DNA of 64,000 nucleotides from Tilletiaria anomala UBC 951. Taxonomy: Eukaryota > Basidiomycota > Exobasidiomycetes > Georgefischeriales > Tilletiariaceae. Each line of letters starts with the position of its first letter. Position 1 is the stretch's first letter. The stretch lies in assembly GCF_000711695.1 (NCBI RefSeq), contig NW_013546955.1, positions 37,260 to 101,259 on the forward strand, given 5' to 3'. Below, piece after piece: positions 34,501-45,980 of the stretch. Made by a program: the position numbers and the translations under genes. The notes beneath the pieces are model-generated. The model was not told where the DNA came from and did not search any database. It saw only the letters and a list, made by a program, of their open reading frames with translations.

Positions 34501-35607
34501 AAAGTCCCACTTCATGCGCTCCAGAGAGGACTCGTAGAGAGTCTACGTGGGAACTTGCCATGGTCGCGCTGGCTCTACATATCTACATGGTGAGGCTGAG
34601 TCCATGTCGAACTGAGGCTCAGTGACCAGATCTTGCCACGCGAGCGGGGCTGTGTCTGAATGAACTTCCAAATGCGTGGAGAGGAATAGAATCTGGCCGA
34701 TTCCAGATGCATATTCTGACACTCCTCCGTGTTTCCACGTGCGCTGTCCGAATGAATGTATGTGAGTACATATTATATTTTTAATAATGGCCCGGGAGCG
34801 ACGGGTGAACGCAGTCTAGTCATCGATGAAAGAGGCGCTTGCATTGCAGACTAGTTCCTGGGCCTGGCCAGTTCCGCTTCCCCTCCTTCCGCAACCAGGT
34901 GCGGACTGTGACTGAGTGGCAGAGTCACGTGTGCATGAGAGAGGTTGAAGGGTGTGCGGGCGCAGTGGGAGAGCTCAGAGCGCACTTTGGCTGGGGGGGG
35001 CTAGTCAGTCGACGGCTCTTCTCGCCTGCCCCGAGGGCCCGCCATCCAGCTCATCCAGCTCATCCAGTCAGCAAGCCAGTCAGTCATCGCTCCCTCCTCT
35101 CCCCGCTTTTCGCTAACCCATCCCCTCTCGTACAACCAACGACAAAAGACAGCATTCCAAGCCAGCATCCTTCTCTTCCCCCTTCAACGCTTTCGCGCTG
35201 AGGGCCTGGCTCGTGTGCGCAGGCATACCACCACCATCTTTTGTTGGTATCGACAGTCGAGTCGATCCCGAGCCGAATCTGCGTCGCATCATCTTGCACT
35301 CATTCTTGCTCGCATCTTTGACCTTGGATGCGATCAACGTGGGGAGCGTTTCTTTCCCCCTGCTCGACCACCCGTCCTTTGCATACGCTATCAATCACTG
35401 TGAGGGACATTCTCTGCTGGAGCTTGCCAATCACCTTTGGATACGCCAGCTGCCAAGGGCTAACCCTTCGTCTGTCCTTCCCTTGTGGCCGCCAAGCTGC
35501 ATAGCGCGTGACAGCAACGCAGAAGACCGCCGCAGTCGGATTCAAGGAAGCGAATAGACCCCAAAACCCCAGCGACCCCTCTTCTCGCCCGTGGGTGGGT
35601 GCCAGCC
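31596..35607. other. Gene-poor 4-kb stretch upstream of the Zn2Cys6 regulator
   Basis: No open frame longer than about 210 codons occurs and none shows a known motif. The stretch contains G homopolymers (11 at 32061-32071, a shorter one near 32420 and another near 34992), short direct repeats such as gcccatcgctc near 33570 and 33600, AT-rich patches (33350-33700, 34760-34790), and a CT-rich part with tandem tcatccagc units near 35045-35075 just before the regulator. It may be a long regulatory region, a run of decayed repeats, or host non-coding transcripts; I cannot tell which. Confidence 0.5.
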
Positions 35608-38600
35608 ATGGCAACCGTAGCGCAAAATCCACCTCCGGCGCTTCAGCAGCATAAACAAGCCAGGCCAGTCAGTCCGACGCCGACACCAGCGCTTCCGCTG
35701 ACAGCTAAGAAACGGACGCGCCCCGTTAGCGCCTGCGAGCCATGGTGAGCTTGTATTTTCGTGTTTTTCGCAACGCCAGGACTGCGGGACCAAAACATTG
35801 ACCACATGCGCCTCTTCCCTCCCTCTGGCCCAGCCGGGCGAAAAAGGTGCGCTGCCTCCTGCCACCCCACTCGATCAAGTGCGAAAATTGCAGTGCAACA
35901 GGCAAGACATGTCTCTTCCGCGTCGACGACCTAGCGCCCAAGCTGCGGCAAGAACGCTTCGCCAACCACGGGCCGAGGCAGATGCCCTCGCTCGGCAGCG
36001 CTGCCCATGGCGCGCATGTCAGAGCAGTCGACACGGGTAGCGCCCTCGCCGATGACGACGATGACGCAGACACCTTCGGCGACCTAGCGAACGCCAACAG
36101 CCGCAAGCGCAAAGCGTCCAGCGCTGCATCGGATGACCCGCCGCTGCAGCAGCAGCAGAACGCCGACGCCTCGGGGAAAAAGAAGTCCAAGTCCAAGTCG
36201 GTGTTTCGCTCGTTTGCCAACCCAACCAACCTAGCAGCGCCATCGCCCGTACCAGCGGCCGGTCTGCAGCTGCAGCAGACGTTAGCAAACTCGCCATATC
36301 CTCAGCCACAGTCACAGCCGCAGCCGCAGCAACAGCATCCACATCCCCATCATCAGAATCAACTCTCACAACAGCACCAGCACCCACACCATCTCTCTCA
36401 CCACCGCGCGGGACACGCGAATCAGTCATACCCGCCGCATTCGCAGGGCCAGGCATATTCGCCGCCGTCCAATGCGCCGCGATCGAGCTATCCTGACGCA
36501 GCAGCAGCACCAGCGGTGGGCGCTGCAGGCTCGGCATCGGCTTATGCGTATCCGAGTCTCTCGCCGCCATCGGACCCGCTCCACACGCCGCATGCGCAGC
36601 AAGCAAGTGTCCTTCAACCACACGCGGCGCCGCCGTACCAGACTCCCTTTGTGGGCTATCCTCCGCCTCTTCATCACCAGCAGGAGCAGGATCAGCAGCA
36701 CCACCTGTCGCCTGTGTATCAGCACACGCATGCTGCGCACCATCCACAGCACTACCACCACGTGCAGCAGCAGCAGCAGCACCTGCACCATGCGCCTCAC
36801 CCGCACCAGCATGCGGGCTATGCGGGCGTCGCGGACCCCCGGCCACCGTCGAGTGCAGGTGCCGTGTCGCCGACGGCGATCCAAGGCGCTACATCGCCGT
36901 ACGCGCCGCCAGAGGCGCGCCGCACACCCGTGCTGGGAATCGTAGGCCGCGAACGCACTGCGTCCCTCGCCAGCAGCGGATCCGGCTCGCAGCAGCAGCA
37001 GGCCTTGCCCTCCTTCCGCTCGCAGTTCCCAGAGATCGAGCAGCGCGGGTACCCCACCGCGCCGACGGCAGCTACTGGTCCGGGAGTTGCAGCGCCAGGT
37101 GTCAATGGATACGCCCATGGCGCTGCGGCGGATATGGGCCACGCCACATCGCGTGTGCAAGCGCACGCGCAGCGTGCCGGTCCGCTCCCTCCCCCCCCCA
37201 ACGCAGGCATTTCTCCGAGGGCCGCAGCGGCCATGGCCGCCTTCCACGCGCGCCACACCTCATCGTCATCCCCCGCGATGGCGGCCGGACCCGCAGGAGC
37301 GAGCGGCGCCTACGCCGAGTCGTCGCACCCCGCGTGGACCCCAGTCGTACCCGCCGCTACTGTGCCGCACGCACCTGCGCCCGGCGGAGAGGCCGGTCTG
37401 AGTGCTGCCGGTGCTGGCGCTGCTGCCATAAGTCGCTCGCAGCTGTATGACACCAACCCTAAAGTCGCGGCCGGCATGCGCTGGAGCTCCTCAGCCCAGC
37501 AGCGCATACGCACCCTCTCGCGCATGCGCTCCACCAACGGCGCCACCGCCGCGGATGAGCAAGGGCAGCAGCAGCAAAAAGATGCCGAGACCTTCTCGCC
37601 CGAGTACTACGGCCATCCCATCTCCGCTGCTGCTGCCTCTGCCGTGTCTGGAGGCGTGTTCAGCGCCCACCTGCACCAACAGCAGACGAGCCACGTGAGG
37701 GACTCGCAGCATGCGCACGCCAGCGATGGGCGCAGCGACCACGACGGCTGGCGCGGCGCGCAGAGGAGCAGCCACGAGGGTTCGGCGGCCGACGAGCACG
37801 AGGAGCGCAGCAGAGGCAGACAGGGCCGCTCGCACACGAACGGCACCGCTACGAGCGGCAGCGACAGGGACGCGCTTACCGCGCCCGAAGACGCCCCAAT
37901 CGGCTCATCGGCCGTCCAGGCAGAGATCCTCCACCGCAAGCTGCAGTCCGCAGCCGTGAACGCGGCACGTCCGTCGCTCAAGGGCAAGTCGCTCGCGTTT
38001 GCCGGCTCAGCGGCTGGCAGCGATGCATGTGATTCGCCCAGCGGCGTGGCCACCGAGAAGGTCATGGGCAGCAGTGGCGGCGGCAACGGCTTCAAGAAGA
38101 TCGCCCTGCCCTTCTTCCGCTGGTTTGGCGCGACGGCCAACACGCCTGGCTACCGCAGGATCAAGGTCGGTGTCTTCCACGACCCTGTACTCGAGGTCGA
38201 TGCGCCGTCCATGGGCGCGACGCCAGCCGCGACGACACCCGCGATCAACGCTGGCTCCGAGGCGCACAGCAACGCCTTTACCCTCGCCGTCTCGGGCACC
38301 ACACCCGCGATGGCGACCGGTAGCGCATGTGCCGGCGCCAGCGCAGCCTCGCTCGGTCGCATGTACAGCAAGCCGAGGCAGGAGCACGCCGAAGGCAGTC
38401 CGCACAAAGACGTTGCGCACTTCGGCGAGGCCTCCCCACGGATGGGTCCCGGTGGTGGTGCAAGCGGCGGCTCGACGCTGTCGACGTCAACGCGCGAGCT
38501 GTTCGAGCCGAGCAGGCCACGTTACCCGCGCAAAGACATCCTCGCGCACCTCGGCGCCATCTTCACGTCCCACTTCAAGTCCAACTTCTTCCCCTGGCTC

Positions 38601-40686
38601 GAGGCGGATGAGCTCGCGCAAGGCATACAGAGCGGCAGCTTACCCGCACTCCTTGCCAATGCCATCTGCGCCATGACGGCCAGGTTCTCTCCACGCCCCG
38701 AGCTGAAGCGAGGTCAGCTGAAGAGGTGAGTCTGCTGCACCGGCACCCTTGCTGCGCGCCCTTGAATTGTGCCCTGATGCTCTTCCCGACACTTCTTCCT
38801 CCATCAGCGCTGGAGAGCCCTTCTCGGACATGGCCAAGACACTCATCGTGCCGATGCTCTCCTGGCCCTCCTTTGAGGTCATCGAGGCACTCGTCCTGCT
38901 CAGCTATGCGGAATTCGGAGCCGGGAGCGATTCGGGACTCTGGATGTACGCTGGCATGGCGCTGCGCATGGCGCAGGATCTCGGTCTCCAGCATGTGAGT
39001 CGAGCCAAGGCTCGCGAATTGACATCCTCTTCATTCCCGCTGTGCCTGGTCTGACTTGCCTCGCCCCGTACGTGTAGGAATCAACCATTTCCAGCCTTCC
39101 GGACGAGAAGCAGGCCACACGCGCTAGGTTGCTGTTCTGGTCTGTCGTCGGCATCGACCGGATCATCTGCTTCGGGACTGGCCGCCCTGTGACAGTGAGT
39201 TGACTTCCCAGGCACCCACTTTAGAGGTTGTGACTCTGACCGCATACACCCTTCTTTCAGATCCGCGAGGATGCGATCAACTGCGACCTCCCTCCGCTTG
39301 ACGAGTATGCATCCTCAGAAAAAGCCCTATTTGGCCACATTGTCCGCATTCTACTGCGTCGCGGTGCGATGGGAGAGCTGCTGAATCGCCGCGAAGACGA
39401 CATCTCTGTCGACGAAAAGAAGTCGCGGCTAGGGCAGATGTGGGTCGAGCTGGCACAGTACTACCAGACCCTGCCAAATGCGCTGCAATTCAAGTGGGTC
39501 TGCCCCATGTCTCTTATCCCTCAAGTGATGAATCTGACGCAGGCGAGTCTCTTTTCTGTAGTGTGCAAACATTCAAGCGTGCAGCAGCTGGCAACATGGG
39601 TCCGGCCTTTGTGTACCTGCACGTGCTCTTCCAAAGCACGATCAGCCTGCTTCACCGACCCGCACTCATGCGCAAATTCAGCGCAGAGATGCCATGGGTC
39701 CTGCCCGAGCCCTCGCTCGCACCGATCGCCAGCTCGACCTCACGCACGATCGCGGACGTCCTTTCCCTTGCAGATGCATTGGACGAGAAGAGCATTCTCG
39801 CGAATCCATATCTCGATCAGCTGGTTCTTCCCGCCGGGCGCGCATTCCTAGGTGAGCGCGAGGCCACGCGAGAGGCGCTCAAGCGTGCGGGGTACACTCC
39901 TAGCCATTCACGACCCCCATCTCGCAACGGGCCGGTGGATACGAACACCAACATCAACAGCACCCGGAACAACCTACTCTTGGTTAACAGGAGCTGGGCT
40001 GAGACGAATTTGGCCACGTGCCAGCAAGTGCTGGACAAGTTGGCTGTCTTTTGGGGTGGTGCGTCTTGGCCTGCGCGGGCACTCGAGCAGGAGTCGGCAG
40101 GCGCCACCGAAGACGTCGATCCGGATGCGTGTGGTGAGTGTGCATCGTGCTGCATGCGTACACCTAGTCTCGTGCTGATCAACCCATGCCCCTTTCAGAC
40201 GATGATGCCCAAAATGCGCCGATCCACGACGTGGAGATGGTGCTCAAGTGGGCGAAAGAGCGTGTGCAACAGGCCAGAGCAATGACCAAGAGTCCGACCA
40301 TGCGCAACAAAGAGCAACTGCCAGATGATTCCGCAGCGGCAAATGCGCTTTTCGCATCAGGATTGGGCAACCGCTTCTCAGCGCAAGGCTTCGGCATCTC
40401 AGGCATCATGGGTGCGGAAGCGGACCTCGGCATGGATGCGCTGCTCAGGGCATGGGGCATGCAGACATCTGGTGCATCTACGCCCTTCCCTCGACCGGCG
40501 ATTAGCTTAGGCCTGCCGCAGAACGGCGGCAACCATGGTCTACCACCTGTCGACTTTGACACTGTGCAGATCGAGGAGCTACTCGGCAGCATGGACAAGG
40601 ACGACGTGTTCCCTCTCAACCTGCCCCAGGAGGATTTTGTAACGGCCGCGGCCAGCTCTGCCCTTTTCGGCCCCATGATATTCTGA
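35608..40686 (+). CDS. Zn2Cys6 fungal-specific transcription factor, 1541 aa
   Basis: Exons 35608-35744, 35834-38725, 38808-38994, 39078-39194, 39261-39493, 39562-40133 and 40199-40686 join in one frame. The zinc cluster spans the first intron: SACEPC, RAKKVRC, then IKCENCSATGKTCLF, giving the six-cysteine binuclear pattern C-x2-C-x6-C-x8-C-x2-C-x6-C. A nuclear-signal-like KKSKSKS follows near residue 155. Residues 160-360 are extremely rich in Gln, His and Pro, and residues 360-860 in Ala, Ser and Gly. The fungal-specific (Fungal_trans) domain runs from about residue 970: FTSHFKSNFFPWLEADEL, LLSYAEFGAGSDSGLWMYAG, MALRMAQDLGLQH, LLFWSVVGIDRIICFGTGRP. This domain architecture recalls XlnR/Mut3-like regulators, but the target pathway cannot be read. 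It converges on the GH5 gene. Confidence 0.93.
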
Positions 40687-40817
40687 TCCGGACCCTGTCT
40701 TCATTCGCAAATATATCCCAGTAATCGCAATTCTCCGCGCTCCCCTCTCAATCCACCTACGCGCTCGCCACTATAATGATGTTGCAAAATTTTGTATTAC
40801 AAGTGCAAGGAATCGTT

Positions 40818-43800
40818 TCAGAGGATCAAGGACCCCATGCAGCTTGCGGATTCGACGAGCAATTTGAACGCCGAAGCGCTCTGACTGAGTGCGATTGGCC
40901 CGCCTGCTCTCTTCAGATGCAGGCTGTGTCGACCTGGGGCTGCGTCTCGGAGATACCATCTGAGAACTTGCGTGCCAGGCTCGATATCCCAGCTTCCTGC
41001 TGACACTTGCACCTCTAGCGCCATGGAGAACTCGTCTTTGCTCGACGCGTAACACGCATCTGATATTGCGGTAGCAGCAGATGCTCTTCTGCCGCGCACA
41101 GACTGCTGTTGCGAACTGGCCAATTTTCCTTTGGAGCTATCTGATGTGGTGATGTTGTTCAGACTGAGAGAGGAGCTGGTAGTTGTGCTCTGTGCGGACG
41201 AGTACAGCGCCATGCCATTACGCTGCGGCGACGAAGAAGATGATGAAATGGACGGCGTCGAGCTAGACGAGTCTAATGACGGCATGGGTCCGAGGCTAAG
41301 CGAGTCGAGGGATTTCGACAGAACCGTGGGTGCTTTCCGTGTTCCTGCTGCTAGGTGCCCATTCGCATTCGTCAGGGTGTTGACACGGGAGCGCGAAGTA
41401 CAGAACGGGGAATTCTGACCGCTGCCGCTGACGTTGCCGCTTGCTGCGCCTGTGACCGAATCAGCTGCGTAGTGAATGAACGGGATGAAGATCTCCGTTG
41501 CGAGGTCCTTTCCCTCTGCGTCCATCCGCGCGTCGTCCGCGGCCAAGTCGAGCGCAAAGGACAGACTGGACGTCTTGATGTCAAAGTTGAGCTCGTACGG
41601 CGTGCCGGTCGTTGCGATCGGATATGGGCGGCAGAAGGCCTGTGCGGCGCGCGAGCCGTTGGTGATCGCCGGGATGTGCACGCCATCCGTTTCCTTGGCG
41701 ACGCCGTCTAGCCTCAATGCGGACGAGTCAGTCCGTGTCAAAGGCGGCCGAGAAGGCTGTAGTACATCGGGGATTGAAGAGGAAGAGGAGGCGGATGGGG
41801 ATGAGAGGGACTTAGATTGTACGGTGGCCAGGCTGTCATCTACCTTGTCGGACGCTGAATCGGCCGCCCTGACGGCGTCCAGCACCGCGGGCATCGATGT
41901 CCGCGTTGCGGCGCTTGGGGAATACTTGACGTCATCCTGACTCCAGAAGCTGAAATCTTCGCCGTTCCACTGATCGCCAAATTTGTGCGAATTGCTCGCA
42001 TCGTAGTTCCACGCGGTGAAGCTAAGCATGTTGGTGCCGTCGCATGCGTTGAGCGATACGTCCAGCGCGGTCGTCTGCTGAGAGTAATCGCCGATGCCGT
42101 TGCCCTTGTTGTCACCATAGTACGTCTTGCGGTCGTCCATGTCGAACGGGACGCCGATCTCGCCAATCAAGGTAGGGTACTTGCCGAGCACGGTGAGCGT
42201 ATCGGTGCGCAAGTAGCCGAGCTGATCGCGCATGCTTTGACGGATGGCGCGCTGGCCGACTTTGACAGCGAAGAGGACGCTGCGGTACTTGCCGCGCAGC
42301 AGCCCGACGGCATCCGCGTTGAACCAGTTCCAATGCTTGGTGATCAGCGTGAGGCCGTCATAAAAGTGCTGCGAAGTGCACGCGCGCGACTGCAGATCTG
42401 CCTCACCCATGCTCTTCGGTGGCGGTTCGAAGACCGGAGGTTGGACAAACAGAATCGCTTCCTTGTGAACGGATCGGACCATTTTGGCGTACGCCCGCCA
42501 GAAGGGGAGCCAGTAGTCTTCGACGAAATCGACCGGCCGCCAATCTTTTGAATCACTCCCACCGCGGTAGTATTTAAAATAATCGCGAAGCAGCGGCTGC
42601 CCAGTTTCAATATCCCAAACGCCATGCGCTGCCCAAGGGCACGTGCCGAGCGGCCACGCGGCATCGCGTTCCCACCCCCAGCGAGAGCCCCCTCTGGCAA
42701 TGTCTTCGTCATGGGTGAGCCAGAGGGACTTGCCCTTTGGATCCACCTCGACGTCCTTCTGCTTCTTGGGCCCGAGTGCGCCGAAGGCCCAGTCCTGGAC
42801 AACCTGCTTATGGCCGACGCCGAGGTGCATGCTCTGCAGCGGCGTTGGCATGGGTCCCTTCTTGAGCAGCCACTTGTCCGGGAGGACGTCGATGGCGTCG
42901 AGGCCAATGTAGCACGCGTTGGGCTCGTTGATGCTATCCCAGCCGATGACACAGATGTCCTCAAGATCGCCGGCATTGTGGATATGCAGTGCGAGCTCGC
43001 GACAAGCGTTTATAAAGTGCTCCTGGAGCCAGTCCTGGATATTCTTTCCGTCGAGCACGCAGCGTGGTGCCAGGTCGCGCCCGGCAAAGAAGAAGACGGA
43101 GAGCGTCGCGGCGGCGAGCCGCGTGTAGTTAGTCGCCCACAGCATCTTGGGGAAGTTTTGTGGGTCGGGTTCCTCAGGCGAGGGCCACTCGCACTGCAAG
43201 AAGGCAGCTTGCGTCGCGGTGATGTTACGGTGGTCGATGCCGCACGCGGGTAGGACCCAATATGGAGCGCCGGAGCCGCCCGTGAAGCGTGAGAAGAGAT
43301 CCTGGTGCGGGTCCATGAAGACGCGGAAACCGTACGCTTTGACTTTGCGCAGGACCTCGACGGTGTAGTCCATGAATTCGTGGTCATATTTTCCACTGTT
43401 CCCGGCCGTGAGAAGCGAGTATAGCAAAATCATCCGTCAGCATGTGTGTGTGCGTGTGTGTATGTGAGCGCGCCATAACGCCATTGGCTCACGGTCCCTC
43501 GTGTTCGAGCGCCTCCCAGGTAAAGACGTATCGAAAGCAGTTGAATCCCCACGCACAGAGACGTGCCAGGTGCACGTCGGCACTGCCGTCCTCGAGCTGC
43601 AGTGGCTGACCGACAAACGACTCGCCGCCGTGCTCTGCCTTCTCCCAAAACTCCTTCGGGTCATCGAACGTGGATTGTCCCAATGGCGCTTTGGACGAGC
43701 CGGAGAGGTTGACGCCACGCAGCAGGACGGCGCGACCATGCACGTCGCGAAAGTAGGCGTCCGAGGCGTGCAGGTAGTACGGCAGAACTGGTCGAGGAAG

Positions 43801-43978
43801 GAAAGTCGGGCATGCGTGGTCAGCATCGTCCGCAAATGCTTCACCGTACAAGAAGCAGCGTTTCTCGGCGCTGGATCGCATGCAAAGGCTCACCTTGTTT
43901 GCCAGTGAGGGGCGATTTGGCAGGTACCTTACGGCCCGAACAAGGGCCAGAGGCGACGGCGGCGGTGGGGGAAGACAT
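40818..43978 (-). CDS. GH5 glycosidase, EGCrP2/sterol-glucosidase-like
   Basis: This is a retaining GH5 beta-glycosidase resembling the fungal EGCrP group, which removes glucose from glucosylceramide or ergosteryl glucoside. Exons 43894-43978, 43493-43787 and 40818-43395 join to 985 aa. The barrel begins [18 protein letters not shown] and continues [39 protein letters not shown] and [18 protein letters not shown], with the acid/base Glu in NEP. The nucleophile is in [15 protein letters not shown], and [20 protein letters not shown] follows. A distal beta-sandwich tail is suggested by [20 protein letters not shown] and [14 protein letters not shown]. Between barrel and tail lie Ser-rich segments of about 100 and 110 residues that homologues I recall have shorter. 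No signal peptide is seen, which fits a cytosolic enzyme. A CA/TG repeat lies in intron 2. Confidence 0.9.
43441..43466. repeat. TG/CA dinucleotide microsatellite in a GH5 intron
   Basis: The plus strand shows alternating TG broken by single C and A steps, inside intron 43396-43492 of the GH5 gene. It does not touch the coding frame. It could be length-variable between strains. Confidence 0.8.
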
Positions 43979-44492
43979 GATGCTTGTGACCGAAAGTGGC
44001 ACAAACGCACAGGCGTGGACGGCTGGCTGCCGGTCGTTTGTGCTTGCGCAAAGGTCGGAAGGACGTGCCCTCGAGCATCGGCACTAGCTCATACCGACTA
44101 TATGAGCAGCAATCGCAAACCCCATCCCAAGTGGTAATCTAAATGTGCAATCACCGATAAATGATGGTCGCAATACATAACCCTACTTTGAGCAGCGCCC
44201 ATCCTCCTCTTCCCCACCCCTGAGCCGGCAATACCGGCGCAAAGGTACCACAATCAAGAATTGGGGTCATTGTCGCAGCTATGCGCCCCTATGGACAACT
44301 TCCGAAGCTCAAGGCAGGGGACTCCAGTGGTTCTCAGTATGGAAGCAGAAGCAAGACTGGGTCGATCCCGAATCATAGCGCCCGGGAACTTGCAGGCGAG
44401 CTTTCAAAGTTTAAATTATGATACAGAGTGCAATCGACAGGAAATTATGTACATCTTGGATTTGCAGCAGCAACACCAGCCTTCTTCCAACG
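43979..44492. other. Intergenic, no gene seen
   Basis: This holds the promoter side of the GH5 gene and the 3' side of the zinc-finger/coiled-coil gene. I looked here for a DDE transposase continuation of the latter and found none. Confidence 0.5.
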
Positions 44493-45980
44493 TCATGTCT
44501 GCGGGTTGGCGGCAGCACCGCCGCTGAATGTCCCCATATCATGGCTCTTCTCTAGCCGCCTCTGACGGCGATAGCGTTCGAGAGCGTTCGAGAACGTCTT
44601 GGCTTTCTGGATCGGCGGGATACCCTGATGTTCACGAGCTTGATTGACGAGCTCTCGTATGCGCTGCGGTCTCACTCCGGCTTCGTCCATCCGCTCGATC
44701 TCGTCACGCTCCGATAGGCTCAAGCGCGGGTGAAGCACATCTGCTTGGCCGCACAAGCTGGACTCGTGGTACGCATTGTCAATGTGCACCCGCCAGACAG
44801 AGTCTGCGCGATGAAGGGTGATCGAGAAAGGACATGAACCTTTGTTAGTCCTTGTCCTTCCCGCGCGGGCCCCACCGCGGTGGCAGAGCATGAGGCACGG
44901 GCTGTTTCGTCCCCTGGTGCGACGGATGTACAAGCGGTGCCCATGTGGACGGACAGCTTCTTTCACGCGCGCAAGCGCGTCTGGCCGCGATTCCTCCCGG
45001 ATCAACCGCAACGCAGTCTTCTCCTCGTTGGAAATACGCAACATATGGGCAAAGCTCTGGTCATCATTGGCGCTGCTGGTGAACTCTGCGTCGTTGTCCG
45101 AGATTTCGTCGTCGTCGTCGTCACCGCCGTCTTCTCCAGAAATTTCGTTCGATGTCTGGGGGTACGCTGACGCTTGCCGATCTTCACTGCTGGGTGCATC
45201 CCCGCCGAAGACTTGTGCCTGTTCTTCGCTCAATGGAACCGCACCTCTCCCCGGCAGATTGCCATCACCAAGAGGTATGCTCGTGGTGCGAGGCGGGCCT
45301 GGCGCATCCGTACCGTCGACAAATGCATCGTAGCTGTCAGGGCCGCCCTCCAACGGCTGGAGCTCATCCCAGCTTCTGCTTGGTGCTGCCATTGGCTCAT
45401 CAACAGGTGGTGGCTCGGAGCGCGCATTCTGCTGGAGCGAGTGGCCTTCAGATGGCGTCCTTGCGGTATTGACCATGTGTGTTTCCTGCGCTCGCTGCCC
45501 CAGTGCCTCGAGTATGCTGGACATTGCCGAGAGCATGGACATGAAGCGGTGCTCGTTTTCCGCTCGCAGCTGTGTGCACGCTGTACTGTGTTCTTCTTGA
45601 TGCTGCATTAATCGGCTCAATGTTTCGACATGCTGCTGTACCAAGCGGGTTGACGCTTCGGCTCGCTGCTGCAATATTTCGTTTTGCTGCTGCACCAAGC
45701 TACTCAATGTTTCAGTTTGCTGCTGTACCGTTTCGATTTGCTGCTGCACCAAGCGGATCATTGCCAAGTGTGTCTGCTGCATCGGTTCGTCTCCCTGTCG
45801 CAGTACGGTGAGCACCGTTGCATCCGAAGGTGGTGGTGAGGTCCCTTGAGTCCACCGGTTCCTCGTCCCTGAAGCCGCTGCTTCGTTGGATGTGCTTGTC
45901 TGCGACGTGCTGATCGGCTGCGCTTGGCGCGAGCTCCGGCGCGCCAGTCGCTCGGCCCGCTCTTCGTTGGTCGCTGCCAT
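44493..45980 (-). CDS. Coiled-coil protein with FAR1/MULE-type zinc finger, no transposase
   Basis: This is an intact single-exon frame of 495 aa. Residues 1-60 are polar. Residues about 65-135 form a Gln-rich coiled coil with repeated units such as LVQQQIETVQQQTETLSSLV. An acidic linker follows (GEDGGDDDDDEISDNDAE). From about residue 330 a WRKY/GCM1-like zinc finger appears of the kind that opens Mutator-like and FAR1 transposases: LYIRRTRGRNSPCLMLCHRG, GSCPFSITLHR, WRVHIDNAYHESSLCG. Then comes LSLSERDEIERMDEAGVRPQ, a block that in such transposases links the finger to the DDE domain. Here the protein ends about 60 residues later with no DDE core. It may be a domesticated DNA-binding regulator or a 3'-truncated element. 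The domain call is from pattern memory, not a search. Confidence 0.7.
   Translation of the reverse strand: MAATNEERAERLARRSSRQAQPISTSQTSTSNEAAASGTRNRWTQGTSPPPSDATVLTVLRQGDEPMQQTHLAMIRLVQQQIETVQQQTETLSSLVQQQNEILQQRAEASTRLVQQHVETLSRLMQHQEEHSTACTQLRAENEHRFMSMLSAMSSILEALGQRAQETHMVNTARTPSEGHSLQQNARSEPPPVDEPMAAPSRSWDELQPLEGGPDSYDAFVDGTDAPGPPRTTSIPLGDGNLPGRGAVPLSEEQAQVFGGDAPSSEDRQASAYPQTSNEISGEDGGDDDDDEISDNDAEFTSSANDDQSFAHMLRISNEEKTALRLIREESRPDALARVKEAVRPHGHRLYIRRTRGRNSPCLMLCHRGGARAGRTRTNKGSCPFSITLHRADSVWRVHIDNAYHESSLCGQADVLHPRLSLSERDEIERMDEAGVRPQRIRELVNQAREHQGIPPIQKAKTFSNALERYRRQRRLEKSHDMGTFSGGAAANPQT

Noticed and set aside
36019-37258. Several long minus-strand frames (over 270 codons)
   Set aside because: They are antisense to the GC-rich, repetitive exon of the Zn2Cys6 gene. 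Their odd Arg/Ala composition comes from reading CAG/CAC runs backwards.
42624-43253. Plus-strand frame of 209 codons and the frame at 41985-42551
   Set aside because: Both are antisense to the GH5 catalytic barrel and show no domain.
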